This document shows, one piece after another, positions 1 through 8,814 of a stretch of 64,000 nt of DNA. The DNA is from Neisseriaceae bacterium. Lineage in GTDB: Bacteria > Pseudomonadota > Gammaproteobacteria > Burkholderiales > Neisseriaceae. The stretch is taken from the NCBI GenBank assembly GCA_017991555.1, contig JAGOQM010000001.1, positions 372,001 to 436,000 on the forward strand, in the 5' to 3' direction. The translations under genes and the position numbers were made by a program. The notes beneath the pieces are model-generated. The model saw only the letters and a program-made list of their open reading frames with translations, was not told the DNA's origin and searched no databases. Every line of letters begins with the position of its first letter. The first letter of the stretch is position 1.

Positions 1-108
1 TTCAATAAACGCTATTGGAGCGTAGGCGACTTTAACGACACCAACGTGACCGTTTTAGATCACGCCACCTCAAGAGCCCTTTTACTCACGCTTAAAACCA
101 AGCTATAG
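1..108 (+). CDS. TonB-dependent siderophore receptor, C-terminal end only (partial)
   Basis: Only the last 35 codons are in the window; the gene enters from the left edge and stops at a TAG. The visible residues begin FNKRYWSVGDF, which matches the 'LFNKRYW' box near the end of TonB-dependent outer-membrane siderophore receptors. They end SRALLLTLKTKL, resembling the usual last beta-strand (PRTxLLTLxYxF) of these 22-strand barrels, though the final residue is Leu rather than Phe. The receptor would import ferric siderophore across the outer membrane. Its position ahead of exporter, reductase and DHB-ligase genes supports a role as cognate receptor. The call rests on a short tail plus context. 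Confidence 0.7.
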   Translation, partial: FNKRYWSVGDFNDTNVTVLDHATSRALLLTLKTKL

Positions 109-116
109 GCCTAACC

Positions 117-146
117 AAGGACGCGATGCAGCCGCCGAGCGTCCTT
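117..146 (+). terminator. Hairpin after the receptor gene
   Basis: An 8-bp perfect inverted repeat (AAGGACGC at 117-124, GCGTCCTT at 139-146) lies 9 bases after the receptor stop. There is only a short T stretch, so this may be a weak terminator or an attenuating stem that lowers expression of the exporter genes downstream. Confidence 0.45.
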
Positions 147-196
147 TAAGCGCCGACACTTTAGTCCGATTGTTTACATTAGAGAAGCCACCAACC

Positions 197-1426
197 ATGA
201 CCACTCCGACAGCCTCACGCCTGACGTTTCTGTGCCTTTTGCTCACCGTGTTTTTAGATCAGGTGGGCATTTCGCTGATTTTGCCGATTATTCCATCGCT
301 ACTGGCCGACATCACCCATCATTCCTTAGTAGACAACGCCGTTATTGGCGGTTGGCTCATCGCCGTTTACGGCCTGATGCAGTTTATTTTCGCCCCCATC
401 ATGGGCGCGGTGTCAGATCGATTTGGCCGTAAAGTCGTCCTCATCATTTGCTTTATCGCCTTTGCCGTCGACTATCTTTTATACGCCATTGCGGACACCC
501 TGACCTTACTGTTTTTGGCCCGCATGATCGCTGGGATTGCCGGTTCATCAATCGTGGTCTCTTTAGCCGGGATTGCCGACATCAGCCAGGCCGACAATAA
601 AACCAAACACTACGCCTATATTTTTGCCACCATGAGCCTAGGCGTGATTTTAGGCCCCACCATTGCCTCATTCACCATCCAATACGGCATCAGAACCCCT
701 TTTTATATTGCCGGCCTATTGAGCGTGCTCAGCCTATTGGCCATCGTCTTGTTCTTTAAAGAAACCTTACCGTCACACAATAGACGCCCTTTTGCAGTAC
801 AAAGCCCACTCAAGGCCTTCCTGTATTTCAACAAGTACAAAGGCATGATGAATTTATTAATCGTGCAATTATTATTTGTCCTCGCGGCCCAGGTACCAGT
901 GACCCTATGGGCCTTCTTCACCAAGTATCGTTTCGACTGGAGCGATGGTGACGTCGCCAAATCCTTCATCGCCTTAGGCATTATTGGTTTTTTTGTTCAG
1001 ATTTACTTGGTGAAAAAACTCTACCCTGTTTTGGGCAATAAAAAAATTGCCTACTTAGGCTTTGGCGCATTTGGCCTAGGTTTACTGCTGATTGCGCTTT
1101 CTTCTCACAGCTGGCAGTTTTATCTGGCCCTATGTTTGTACGGCCTTGCCGGCATCAGCAATGCCGCCATCACCAGCATTTACTCATCCAAAGTCTCGGC
1201 ATCAGAGCAGGGCCAACTCATGGGCATCATTGAGTCCATCAGCAGCATGTGCGTGGTCGTTGGCCCCATTATGGCCGTGTATTTGTTCCGCTTCAGCGTG
1301 GCCCTAGAAACGCCGCTGAGCGATGGTTACCCCTTTATGCTTGCCGCCATCCTCGTGGCCATTTGCTTATACCTGCTCAAACGCAGCATTGCCGACGATG
1401 AACAACCAACGGGCCAAGGCTCATGA
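197..1426 (+). CDS. MFS drug/siderophore exporter (TetA-like, DHA1 type)
   Basis: A 12-helix major facilitator protein of 409 residues if translation starts at the ATG at 197; a TTG at 170 in the same frame is less likely. Loop 2-3 carries the MFS signature as GAVSDRFGRK, and the early segment LDQVGISLILPIIP is typical of TetA-type proton antiporters. Its position between a siderophore receptor and siderophore biosynthesis genes suggests it exports the finished siderophore or a precursor across the inner membrane, as EntS does for enterobactin; this is inference. The stop codon overlaps the MATE gene start by 4 bases, so the two are translationally coupled. Confidence 0.75.
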   Translation: MTTPTASRLTFLCLLLTVFLDQVGISLILPIIPSLLADITHHSLVDNAVIGGWLIAVYGLMQFIFAPIMGAVSDRFGRKVVLIICFIAFAVDYLLYAIADTLTLLFLARMIAGIAGSSIVVSLAGIADISQADNKTKHYAYIFATMSLGVILGPTIASFTIQYGIRTPFYIAGLLSVLSLLAIVLFFKETLPSHNRRPFAVQSPLKAFLYFNKYKGMMNLLIVQLLFVLAAQVPVTLWAFFTKYRFDWSDGDVAKSFIALGIIGFFVQIYLVKKLYPVLGNKKIAYLGFGAFGLGLLLIALSSHSWQFYLALCLYGLAGISNAAITSIYSSKVSASEQGQLMGIIESISSMCVVVGPIMAVYLFRFSVALETPLSDGYPFMLAAILVAICLYLLKRSIADDEQPTGQGS

Positions 1427-2805
1427 ACCTACCCTTTTTAGCCATTGATCGCGGCACCCGGCTGGCCATTAGCAAGCGGCTCATTCGGCTCACGGTGCCC
1501 ATCACCTTAACCTTTGTCTTCATTATTCTCTCTGACACCATTGATACCGTGTTTAGCAGCCAATATGATGCAACCACCCTTGCCGCCATTTCCGTGGCCA
1601 CCCTGATTGGCATTTTGCCGTTGGCCACGGCCAATGGCATTGCCTATACGGCCGTGCCCTTATACAGCTACTTAAAACAACAAAACAAGCCCGATGAAAT
1701 TTTCAACCTCATCGTTGAGTTCCTGATCATCGGCATGACCATCGGCATTGTGTTTTCCGTATTGTTTATCATTGGCGTGCCCTATACCCTAAAGCTGATC
1801 GGCGTTGCACCCGCCATTATTCCATTGGTAGAGACTTATTTAACCTATTTACTGCCTTATATTTTAGGCATGATTGCCTTTAATAATTTTTACTATTTTA
1901 GTGAATCCTACGGCTTCCCCGTGTTTGCCACCGTCACCGTGTTGCTTAGCTTTTGCATCAAAGGGCTGTTTATCTACCTTTTGGTTTTTTCTGATTTTGT
2001 CCAACAGTCCTGGGGCATTGCCGGCTTTGGCCTCGCCTCGGTCATTTTTGCCTGGTCCAAATTCCTCATTCTGCTGCCCATTATTCTGATGTATCAAAAT
2101 TTTAGGGTGATTTGGCATCACCCCTTACAGCGCCTAAACCTATCCCCCCAGCGCATGTGGCAAAACACCAAAAAAGGCATTCCCATTTCCTTGTCTTATT
2201 TATCCGAATGGGGGGCAATCATGGTGATGGGCCTCATGCTGGCACGCCTCGGCGTGAATGAAGTGGGCGCTAATGGCATTGTTTACAGCATCATGCCTTT
2301 GTCTTTGGTCATCGTGACGGCCTTAAGCCGATCCATTGCCATCCTCGTGGCACAGCATCAAGATGAGCACACTTTATTAAAGCAAACGCTGACCGTGGGC
2401 ATCATGCTGGCCCTAGGGCTATTGGCCCTGATCTGCCTAGCCCTAATCTTATTTTCAACCTTGATTATGGGCTTGTATAAGCCCAGCGCCGAGCTGTTGC
2501 AGCTTGCCCGCTCAATCTATCCGTACATGATTTGGGTGCTGCTTTGCCTTGGGCTCAACAACATTTTTTGCTTTGCCTTAAAAGGACTAAGCGATTTTTT
2601 CATCGTTTTTGTGATTTTATTCATGACCTCGTGGCTCATCTTTATTCCCTTAGGCTATCTGCTCAGCAGCACCCCCTACTTGATCGAGCCACAGGGCATT
2701 CGTGGCTGGTGGTATGCCTTGTCCCTGTCCACGTTTATCTCAGCTTGCCTGTCCGGTGTGCGACTACGCTACCTAATCAAACAGCGCCAGCCACTGCCCA
2801 GCTAG
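1423..2805 (+). CDS. MATE family efflux protein
   Basis: A 460-residue, very hydrophobic protein with about 12 predicted membrane segments and the two-fold repeat pattern of MATE transporters: LIRLTVPITLTFVFIILSD near the N terminus, and a second repeat opening near GIPISLSYLSEWGAIMVMG. MATE proteins use H+ or Na+ gradients to expel organic solutes. Translation is coupled to the preceding MFS gene by an ATGA overlap, and the siderophore reductase gene follows after 67 bases. A second exporter in a siderophore operon suggests export of an intermediate such as DHB, or of a second product. Substrate is inferred from context only. Confidence 0.75.
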   Translation: MNLPFLAIDRGTRLAISKRLIRLTVPITLTFVFIILSDTIDTVFSSQYDATTLAAISVATLIGILPLATANGIAYTAVPLYSYLKQQNKPDEIFNLIVEFLIIGMTIGIVFSVLFIIGVPYTLKLIGVAPAIIPLVETYLTYLLPYILGMIAFNNFYYFSESYGFPVFATVTVLLSFCIKGLFIYLLVFSDFVQQSWGIAGFGLASVIFAWSKFLILLPIILMYQNFRVIWHHPLQRLNLSPQRMWQNTKKGIPISLSYLSEWGAIMVMGLMLARLGVNEVGANGIVYSIMPLSLVIVTALSRSIAILVAQHQDEHTLLKQTLTVGIMLALGLLALICLALILFSTLIMGLYKPSAELLQLARSIYPYMIWVLLCLGLNNIFCFALKGLSDFFIVFVILFMTSWLIFIPLGYLLSSTPYLIEPQGIRGWWYALSLSTFISACLSGVRLRYLIKQRQPLPS

Positions 2806-2872
2806 CCCCTTACTCACCGCCGCTCAGCGGCCACACAAACCCCTTTTACTCACCCAATCACAAAGGATTGAA

Positions 2873-3982
2873 ATGACCAATAAAAAATACACCCCGATTG
2901 AAAACGTCGATAAGAAAATCGACGTCATTGACCACATTAATGATGACCACCAGTCTGAAGTGCTGAGCATCGCTCGAGGCTACACCGAGTTCAAGAACAT
3001 CAGCACGGCCAAGCTAATGGACATTTTTGAAGAGGGCATGTTGATCTCGGTCACCGCCGAAGCGGGCACGCAAGAAGCCTTTATCCCGTTTTTACTGAAA
3101 GGCGACCTAGAGGAAAACGTGCTTTACCTAGCCTACAATGCCATGGTTAAGCTAGGCGAATCACCGATTAGCAATAAAAAACAATATTTTGAAGTGCTCG
3201 AAACCCTCATGGTGAGCCCAAACATGATCCGCCTCATCGTCAAAAGCGCCCTAAACCTGCCCTTTGATCAACCTGGCTATGCCTATTTATTGTCGCTTAG
3301 CAAACTAGAAGCCATGCCCCAGCGCATCAAGCAGGACAGTGAAAAACTGTCTAAGCTGAAGCAATGGTTGTATAAGCTGTTTTTATGGCGGGTCCGCAAA
3401 ATGTCGTCGCAAGACCGCTTAGAACGCATGCTTGCCTTTGCCAAAGACACTCGCTACTACACGCTACGCGCAGCCAGAAAGAGTCAGCCGGGCCAAGAAC
3501 AGTATGACATTGGTGACATTGATATTTTCATTCATGGCGATACCCCAGGCGGCCTTTGGGCCAAAAGCTTAAATCCGGGCGACATCATCCGCAGCATCTC
3601 CGAAACCCCAGAGCGATGCGACCACTTAAACGAAGGTCAAACCTTATTGATTGCGGATGAAACCTCATTGCCAACCGTGCTGGCCCTGCTCGAAAACTGG
3701 CAAAACCCCATTAGCCCCTACATTATTTCCATTACCCGCGATTTGGCCGATCAGGCCTACTTACCGGACGCCCTTGTGGCCGCGCCCGAAAAGCTCATTC
3801 GCCTGCCCGCCCAGGACATCAGCGCAACCGTGATCAAACACCTGCAAGACATGCCTCAAATTGACTCCGCCTGGGGGGCCATTGAAAACCTAGAGGCCCG
3901 CGCCATACGCAAATATTTACGCGACGAACGTGGGCTCAGCGGCCGCCATAACCGTGTCAAAGCATATTGGAGTAAAGCCTAG
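2873..3982 (+). CDS. Siderophore-interacting protein (ferric-siderophore reductase) with N-terminal DUF2470-like domain
   Basis: A 369-residue cytoplasmic protein. Residues 15-110 (IDHINDDHQSEVLSIARGY) look like the DUF2470/heme-utilization fold, where a His-Asp-Asp-His cluster is typical. The C-terminal 170 residues match the ViuB/YqjH flavin reductase family: RYYTLR (flavin binding), DIDIFIHGDTPGGLWAKSL, and the terminal WGAIENLEARAIRKYLRDE block ending in YW. Such enzymes use NAD(P)H and FAD to reduce Fe(III)-siderophore and release iron in the cytoplasm. A good ribosome binding site (AAAGGA) precedes the ATG. The gene lies just upstream of the DHB ligase gene, fitting iron release from a catecholate. 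Confidence 0.8.
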   Translation: MTNKKYTPIENVDKKIDVIDHINDDHQSEVLSIARGYTEFKNISTAKLMDIFEEGMLISVTAEAGTQEAFIPFLLKGDLEENVLYLAYNAMVKLGESPISNKKQYFEVLETLMVSPNMIRLIVKSALNLPFDQPGYAYLLSLSKLEAMPQRIKQDSEKLSKLKQWLYKLFLWRVRKMSSQDRLERMLAFAKDTRYYTLRAARKSQPGQEQYDIGDIDIFIHGDTPGGLWAKSLNPGDIIRSISETPERCDHLNEGQTLLIADETSLPTVLALLENWQNPISPYIISITRDLADQAYLPDALVAAPEKLIRLPAQDISATVIKHLQDMPQIDSAWGAIENLEARAIRKYLRDERGLSGRHNRVKAYWSKA

Positions 3983-3989
3983 CGATCTC

Positions 3990-4041
3990 TGACCATGCCT
4001 TAAGCGCAGCAACACCCCAAAACCAGCAGGCTAGGCATGGT
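3990..4041. repeat. Inverted repeat in the reductase-ligase gap
   Basis: GACCATGCC at 3990-3998 and GGCATGGTC at 4033-4041 form a perfect 9-bp inverted repeat with a 34-base loop in the 118-bp space before the DHB ligase gene. There is no T-run, so it is not a classic terminator. It could modulate readthrough into the ligase gene. Confidence 0.4.
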
Positions 4042-4100
4042 CACCGCAATGACCCAGCACTTGATGGCAACGTGACTCATGACAAACAGGATGACCCAAT

Positions 4101-5702
4101 ATGCACTTTAGCAACCAAACAAATCTCTATGTGCCCTATCCAGCCGAACGGGCTGATCTTTATCGACGTTCAGGCTATTGGATCGGCCAAACCCACACCG
4201 ATTTTTTACGCCAGGCCCAGGCCAGCCATGCTCAGAACGTGGCCGTCATTCAAGAAGACCGAAGCCTGACCTACGCCGAACTGTACCAAAAATCGGCGGC
4301 CTATGGAGGCTATCTAACCGCACAAGGCATACAGCAAGGCGACTTTATTATTTTACAGTCTGCCAACGTCATGGCCTTCTTCATTGCCCTATTTGGCATT
4401 TATCACGCCGGAGGCCGGCCCATTTTTGCGCTAGATGGCCATGGCGCCTACGAAATTGAAAACATCAGCCAAACCAGCCAGGCCAAAGGGTACATTCGCA
4501 TTCTGCCGCCGCACGGCAGCAAAGAAGACGCCCACGCTGTGGTGGCCCAGTTTGTCACGCCCAATCCATCCTTAGCGTACCTACAAACGATTTACGGCCA
4601 TGAGCCATTGGACTCTATGCTGCCCAACGCCTCGCCGCTGGCCGAGCCGCCTGCGCACAACGTGTCTTCTGAAGACATCGCCTTTCTACAGCTGTCTGGT
4701 GGCACCACAGGCATGCCCAAGCTGATCCCCAGAACCCACGATGACTATCTCTACTCGGTGCGCTGCAGCGCCGACGTCGCCCAATTACAGGCCTCATCCG
4801 TACAGCTCATTGCCCTACCCATTTCACACAACTTCACCATGAGTTCGCCCGGTTTTTTAGGCGCCCTCCATGCAGGCGCCACCATCGTGCTGGCACCCAA
4901 CGGCAGCCCTGATGCCTGCTTCCCTTTGATTCAGCAACACCGGGTGACTCAAGTATCTTTGGTGCCCTCCCTAGCGCTGTTGTGGCTAAACTCATCCTTG
5001 CGCGCTGAGCACGACTTAAGTAGCCTGAAGGTGATCCAGGTGGGCGGTGCAGAGCTGCTCCCCGAAATTGCTCAAAGGCTCATTGACACGCTCAGCATCA
5101 AGCTGCAACAGGTGTATGGCATGGCCGAAGGGTTGGTTAACTTCACCCATTTAGTGGACGACTTGACCACCGTGGTCCACACCCAAGGCAAGGCACTATC
5201 ACCCAGCGACGAGCGTTTAGTCGTCGATGATGACGGCCAGCCCCTGCCGCTCAATACTGTGGGCCACATCATCACCCGAGGACCCTACACCATTAACGGC
5301 TATTACAATGCCCCGCTCATTAACCAAACCGCGTTCACCACCGACGGTTTTTACATCACCGGCGATCTAGGCTATTTGGATGAGCAGGCAAACATAGTGG
5401 TCACTGGCCGAGCCAAAAGCCAAATCAATCGGGCCGGCGAAAAAATAGCCCCGAGCGAATTGGAAAACCTATTAATTACCCACCCCATGATCCAAAACGT
5501 CAACGTGGTCGGCGTTAAAGATGTACACCTAGGCGAGAGAATCAAGACCAACATCATTCTCAAGCCAAACGCTGACAGGCTGGCGTTAATCGACATCAGG
5601 AAATTTCTCATGGCCAAACACGTGGCTCAGTATAAACTGCCAGATGAAATGGCCATCGTAACCGCATTTGACCACACCCTAGTTGGAAAGGTGAAAAAAT
5701 AA
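4101..5702 (+). CDS. entE: 2,3-dihydroxybenzoate-AMP ligase (aryl adenylation enzyme)
   Basis: A stand-alone adenylation enzyme of 533 residues, close to EntE/DhbE length. It adenylates 2,3-DHB and loads it onto an aryl carrier protein. Visible core motifs are A3 [10 protein letters not shown] (198-207), A5 QVYGMAEG, A7 YITGDLG, A8 [14 protein letters not shown] and A10 [15 protein letters not shown] (243-251) matches the HNYxLSSPG box typical of DHB/salicylate-specific enzymes. The protein ends two residues after the A10 lysine region, so it lacks the short C-terminal tail of EntE. The start has AGGATG 8 bases upstream. The gene is on the opposite strand to, and convergent with, the rest of the biosynthetic operon. 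Confidence 0.9.
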   Translation: MHFSNQTNLYVPYPAERADLYRRSGYWIGQTHTDFLRQAQASHAQNVAVIQEDRSLTYAELYQKSAAYGGYLTAQGIQQGDFIILQSANVMAFFIALFGIYHAGGRPIFALDGHGAYEIENISQTSQAKGYIRILPPHGSKEDAHAVVAQFVTPNPSLAYLQTIYGHEPLDSMLPNASPLAEPPAHNVSSEDIAFLQLSGGTTGMPKLIPRTHDDYLYSVRCSADVAQLQASSVQLIALPISHNFTMSSPGFLGALHAGATIVLAPNGSPDACFPLIQQHRVTQVSLVPSLALLWLNSSLRAEHDLSSLKVIQVGGAELLPEIAQRLIDTLSIKLQQVYGMAEGLVNFTHLVDDLTTVVHTQGKALSPSDERLVVDDDGQPLPLNTVGHIITRGPYTINGYYNAPLINQTAFTTDGFYITGDLGYLDEQANIVVTGRAKSQINRAGEKIAPSELENLLITHPMIQNVNVVGVKDVHLGERIKTNIILKPNADRLALIDIRKFLMAKHVAQYKLPDEMAIVTAFDHTLVGKVKK

Positions 5703-5718
5703 GCGTCAGTAAACAGCA

Positions 5719-5760
5719 AGCGCAGCCACTGCCGTCCGAAGCGACGGCGGTGGCTGCGCT
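5719..5760. terminator. Bidirectional terminator between DHB ligase and Cy genes
   Basis: A very stable 18-bp stem (17 of 18 paired; AGCGCAGCC... paired with ...GGCTGCGCT) lies between the convergent ligase and Cy-domain genes. It can serve both strands. The loop region contains GCCGTCCGAA, one base from the Neisseria uptake word, but this is a single occurrence. Confidence 0.75.
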
Positions 5761-5776
5761 TAAACACACGCGCCTC

Positions 5777-7048
5777 CTAGCCCTCAACCAATAGTTGGCG
5801 TATCTGAGCCGCCATGGCCTCTCGAATGCCCTCAACCACCCTAAGCGACAGCGCTGCCTCGGCATAGTCTAAATCGATCAGTACATCACCGGCCGCCGCA
5901 TAGGAAGCACGCACGTCTAACGCCACCTGCGGCGTTTGCGTTTGCCCAGAATCATAGCGTAAATAAGATTTTTCCGGCGGCCGCTGCCAGGATAGGCCAT
6001 TGGTTAAGACAATAGGAAAAGGCACGCTGGTTTTAATTTGGTCACAAATTAAACGCGCAATTTCAATTCCCGAAAAAGAAATATGAGCCAGGGCCTCAAA
6101 CGTTTGTGCCTGTAGCGCCGCCACTTGCTCAAAAAATGAGGTGCCCGCATGCGCATCATGCGTTATGGCCAACACGGTTGAATGATTGCTCAGGCCTTGT
6201 TGGTACAAAGACAAAGACACCGGGATCGCCACATACAGGCTGCCGTTATTGTTTTGCGCCGCCAAGGCCGCCAAAATCAGCCCGTTCAATAAGGCATTGG
6301 GCAATACGCCGTGTTGTGCGGCACGCTTGCTTAAGCCTGCCCAATCTGCCGACGAAATGCCGAGCGTCACCCGCCCATAGGTGGAACGCACAATGGCTTC
6401 TAAATCTGTTTGCCAAGGAAAATCAATTGTCTGCGTCAAGGCCTGTATTTTATTTTGCCAAAACAAAGCGTCTTCTGGCTTGTTTGCAAAAAAATCGATG
6501 TTGGCCAAACCGTTGCTCACGTGCGCAACGCCGGCCTTTTGTGCCGTCCCCAGTTGACCGATGGCTTCATCATAATCATCAAACAGCGCCAGCAGCAGCG
6601 CTGAGATGGCATAACCATCCAAGATTAAGGCGTCAAAACTGATCATTAAAATACTGTTGCCCTCCGCCGCCCCCTCCGGCAGTTGAACCAACCAAAAATG
6701 CCAGGGCGGCCTTTTTAAATCATGGACGTAGTGCGAGTACTGCGCCATTAATGCAGCCGCCTGGTTGCGCGCTTCGCCATGCGGTAAGCCTTGCAAATCA
6801 ATTTCAGTGTATTGCACCTCAGCCTGTTCCAAAACGGTTTGCCTAAAGGTGTCTGCGTTAATGAGGGTGCGCAGTGCCGCATGTTTTTGCACCAACAAGG
6901 CCAAACAGTTTTGTAATTGTTGGCCATTGAGCTGACCTTTAAACGTTCTAAAGTCGTGCATCCCCACCCCGCCCAAGGGCAGATAGTGAGTGCGGCCTAT
7001 GATGTAGGCGATTTGTAAGGGACTCAGCGAGCCATCAGACACATTCAT
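5777..7048 (-). CDS. Free-standing NRPS heterocyclization (Cy) domain
   Basis: A 423-residue protein from the ATG at 7048 (good AAAGG site; an upstream TTG is less likely). It is a condensation-superfamily domain and nothing else: no adenylation, carrier or thioesterase part. The markers are those of cyclization domains: LSPLQIAYIIGR (8-19) followed by PLGGVGMH (24-31), and D139-ALIL-D144, the DxxxxD motif that replaces HHxxxDG. It also has PIVLTNGL (345-352) and QTPQVALD (371-378). From structural work on Cy domains, the Thr and Asp of the last two motifs (here T349 and D378) are the cyclodehydration residues, so the enzyme looks intact. It presumably joins DHB from the aryl carrier to Ser, Thr, Cys or another amine. 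It is the last gene of the entC-led operon. Partner and product are unknown. Confidence 0.85.
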   Translation of the reverse strand: MNVSDGSLSPLQIAYIIGRTHYLPLGGVGMHDFRTFKGQLNGQQLQNCLALLVQKHAALRTLINADTFRQTVLEQAEVQYTEIDLQGLPHGEARNQAAALMAQYSHYVHDLKRPPWHFWLVQLPEGAAEGNSILMISFDALILDGYAISALLLALFDDYDEAIGQLGTAQKAGVAHVSNGLANIDFFANKPEDALFWQNKIQALTQTIDFPWQTDLEAIVRSTYGRVTLGISSADWAGLSKRAAQHGVLPNALLNGLILAALAAQNNNGSLYVAIPVSLSLYQQGLSNHSTVLAITHDAHAGTSFFEQVAALQAQTFEALAHISFSGIEIARLICDQIKTSVPFPIVLTNGLSWQRPPEKSYLRYDSGQTQTPQVALDVRASYAAAGDVLIDLDYAEAALSLRVVEGIREAMAAQIRQLLVEG

Positions 7049-7135
7049 GTCATTACCTTTTCGATGTAAGGGGTGAACCCCATTAGACAAAAGTAAGAGG
7101 CGGGCGCCAGTACAGCACTCGTCTCGGCCCAGTGC

Positions 7136-7354
7136 TTATTCACCTTGCAGCAGCGCCACCCAGCCAGCAATGGTCGGAGACAGCGCAAAATCAGTGTATT
7201 TAAATTTTTTATTCAATCGTTGCGAAAACGTTTCTACTAGCTGCATGATGGCCAAAGAGTGCAAGCCAAATTCAATCAAATTGTCCGTGTCCTGTATGTC
7301 ATCCGCGCCCACGTTTAACGTTTGGCCCACCGCTTCTCGAATCATCTGTTCCAT
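7136..7354 (-). CDS. Stand-alone aryl carrier protein (ArCP)
   Basis: A 72-residue carrier protein. The phosphopantetheine attachment serine is S33 within FGLHSLAIMQL, matching the LGxxSL/I box of acyl and aryl carrier proteins. In enterobactin-type pathways this domain is fused to the C terminus of isochorismatase (EntB/DhbB/VibB); here it is a separate gene, while the isochorismatase in the operon lacks it. It would be loaded with DHB by the adenylating enzyme and present it to the Cy protein. A phosphopantetheinyl transferase is needed and is not in the window. The ribosome site AGGA precedes the ATG. Confidence 0.88.
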   Translation of the reverse strand: MEQMIREAVGQTLNVGADDIQDTDNLIEFGLHSLAIMQLVETFSQRLNKKFKYTDFALSPTIAGWVALLQGE

Positions 7355-7401
7355 ATTTTCCTGCTTTCTAATCTAAATGAGGCCATGAACGCATTCTGGC
7401 A

Positions 7402-8175
7402 CTAGGCATTGAGCGTGGCACCGCCGTCCACAATAATGTTCTGCATGGTGATGTGAGAAGCCATGTCAGAAGCCAAAAACAGCACCGCCTGGGTCACCTC
7501 TTGCGTTGTCGCAATTTTTTGTAGGGGAATGCCCAATTTATACTGTGCCGGCAGCCCTGCAATTAATGCCGCAAAGCCATGCTCGCCAGCCACCATCGCA
7601 CGCAGCATTGGCGTGTCCGTTGAGCCAGGAGAAACCGTATTGCAACGCACGTTAAAAGCCGCCAATTCCAAAGCCATACAGTTGGTTAAGCTAAGTGCCG
7701 CCGCTTTTGACGCACAATAGGCCGTCATGTGCTGCCGCGCAGTGGTGGCCGCATTCGACGCCACCGTCACCATAACCCCTGATTTTTGCCGTTGAAACAC
7801 CGGCGCAATTTGCTGGGACAGATAAAAAATAGCCGAAGCATTGCTGGCCATACTGGCGGTCCAATCGTCAGCGCTCAGCTGCATCAGGCCGCCACCGCGT
7901 AAAACACCGGCCGCATGAACCAATACGTCGACCTGCGGCCTCGCCTGTAGCAACCGTTGACACAGGCTGGCCACCGCCGAGGCGGAGGCCAGATCCACTG
8001 ACTCACACTGAATGTCCACGGGCGCCGTGGGAAAGGCCTTATCTAAGCCAATCACGTGCGCCCCCAATTGAGCAAAGCCCTGTGCGGTGGCCAGCCCAAT
8101 GCCGCTGCCCGCGCCCGTCACCCAAACATTTTTGTGCTGAAAATCCAACTGCGTGATGAGATGAAGCTGATTCAT
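7402..8175 (-). CDS. entA: 2,3-dihydro-2,3-dihydroxybenzoate dehydrogenase
   Basis: A 257-residue short-chain dehydrogenase. It has the Rossmann motif TGAGSGIG (about residues 20-27), the NAG-like segment SNASA, and the YCASK catalytic Tyr-Lys pair (YxxxK). This family member oxidises 2,3-dihydro-2,3-dihydroxybenzoate to 2,3-DHB with NAD+, the last step of DHB formation. The specific call rests on its place between isochorismatase and the aryl carrier; SDR sequence alone would not decide. Its start overlaps the isochorismatase stop by 4 bases, so the genes are coupled. Confidence 0.87.
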   Translation of the reverse strand: MNQLHLITQLDFQHKNVWVTGAGSGIGLATAQGFAQLGAHVIGLDKAFPTAPVDIQCESVDLASASAVASLCQRLLQARPQVDVLVHAAGVLRGGGLMQLSADDWTASMASNASAIFYLSQQIAPVFQRQKSGVMVTVASNAATTARQHMTAYCASKAAALSLTNCMALELAAFNVRCNTVSPGSTDTPMLRAMVAGEHGFAALIAGLPAQYKLGIPLQKIATTQEVTQAVLFLASDMASHITMQNIIVDGGATLNA

Positions 8176-8801
8176 ACAGACAAAACCCCTTTCGTATCCA
8201 CCACAACGCCCACTTTAGTTGCCGTATAGTGCAAGGCATTCAGGTGCTCTTGTTTGGAAAAATCGGCCAGAGCATCCATCACCATAAAAGGTTGAATGTC
8301 TCGCATGAAGGCATCCACCGCCGTGCTCAGGCACCCAATATTGGCGTATATGCCACAGATAATCAGCTGGTCTCGCTTGGCCGCCCGTAATTGAGCCTCA
8401 AGATCGCTACGCTGAAAAGCACTGTAACGATGCTTCACCAAGACCTGCTCCGAGCCAATGGGGGCAAGCTCGGCCACAATCCCTTCTAAATGAGTCAAGC
8501 CCGTGATGCCATTGCCCCACATATCAGACAATAAGGCCCTTTCCTGCGAGATCTGGGCGGCTTGTTGGGCCGTATAAAATACGGGGATCGCCTGCGCTCG
8601 ACAAAAGGCGAGGATGGCGGCCATATTGGTGGTGACCTGTTCAAGCAAGGCGTTGTCGCGCCCATAAAACTGAATAAAATAATCTTGCATGTCATGAATC
8701 AATAAAGCCGCCCGCTCCTTGCGTAAGGGCCAACTGACTTTATTCGGTAATAAGGCTGACGCCGTCGGCAGCGCGTAAGCCGGAATTCGTGGAATACTCA
8801 T
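8172..8801 (-). CDS. entB: Isochorismatase (EntB-like, without the aryl carrier domain)
   Basis: A 209-residue protein that aligns with the N-terminal half of EntB: IPRIPAYALP, then RAALLIHDMQDYFIQFYG with the catalytic Asp, then LVKHRYSAF with the catalytic Lys region, and GIYANIGCLSTAVDAFMRDIQPF. It hydrolyses isochorismate to 2,3-dihydro-2,3-dihydroxybenzoate and pyruvate. EntB is about 285 residues because it carries an ArCP; here the protein ends after the hydrolase and the ArCP is a separate gene two positions downstream. It follows the isochorismate synthase gene by 13 bases. Confidence 0.92.
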   Translation of the reverse strand: MSIPRIPAYALPTASALLPNKVSWPLRKERAALLIHDMQDYFIQFYGRDNALLEQVTTNMAAILAFCRAQAIPVFYTAQQAAQISQERALLSDMWGNGITGLTHLEGIVAELAPIGSEQVLVKHRYSAFQRSDLEAQLRAAKRDQLIICGIYANIGCLSTAVDAFMRDIQPFMVMDALADFSKQEHLNALHYTATKVGVVVDTKGVLSV

Positions 8802-8814
8802 GTTTGCCTTTCTA

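Noticed and set aside
5730..5745. GCCGTCCGAA in a terminator, close to the Neisseria DNA uptake word
   Set aside because: One mismatch and a single occurrence; no enrichment was seen, so it cannot support an uptake dialect.
6106..6642. Long plus-strand frame opposite the Cy gene
   Set aside because: It is antisense to a protein with clear Cy motifs, has no family match, and is rich in His/Arg/Pro as expected from a shadow frame.
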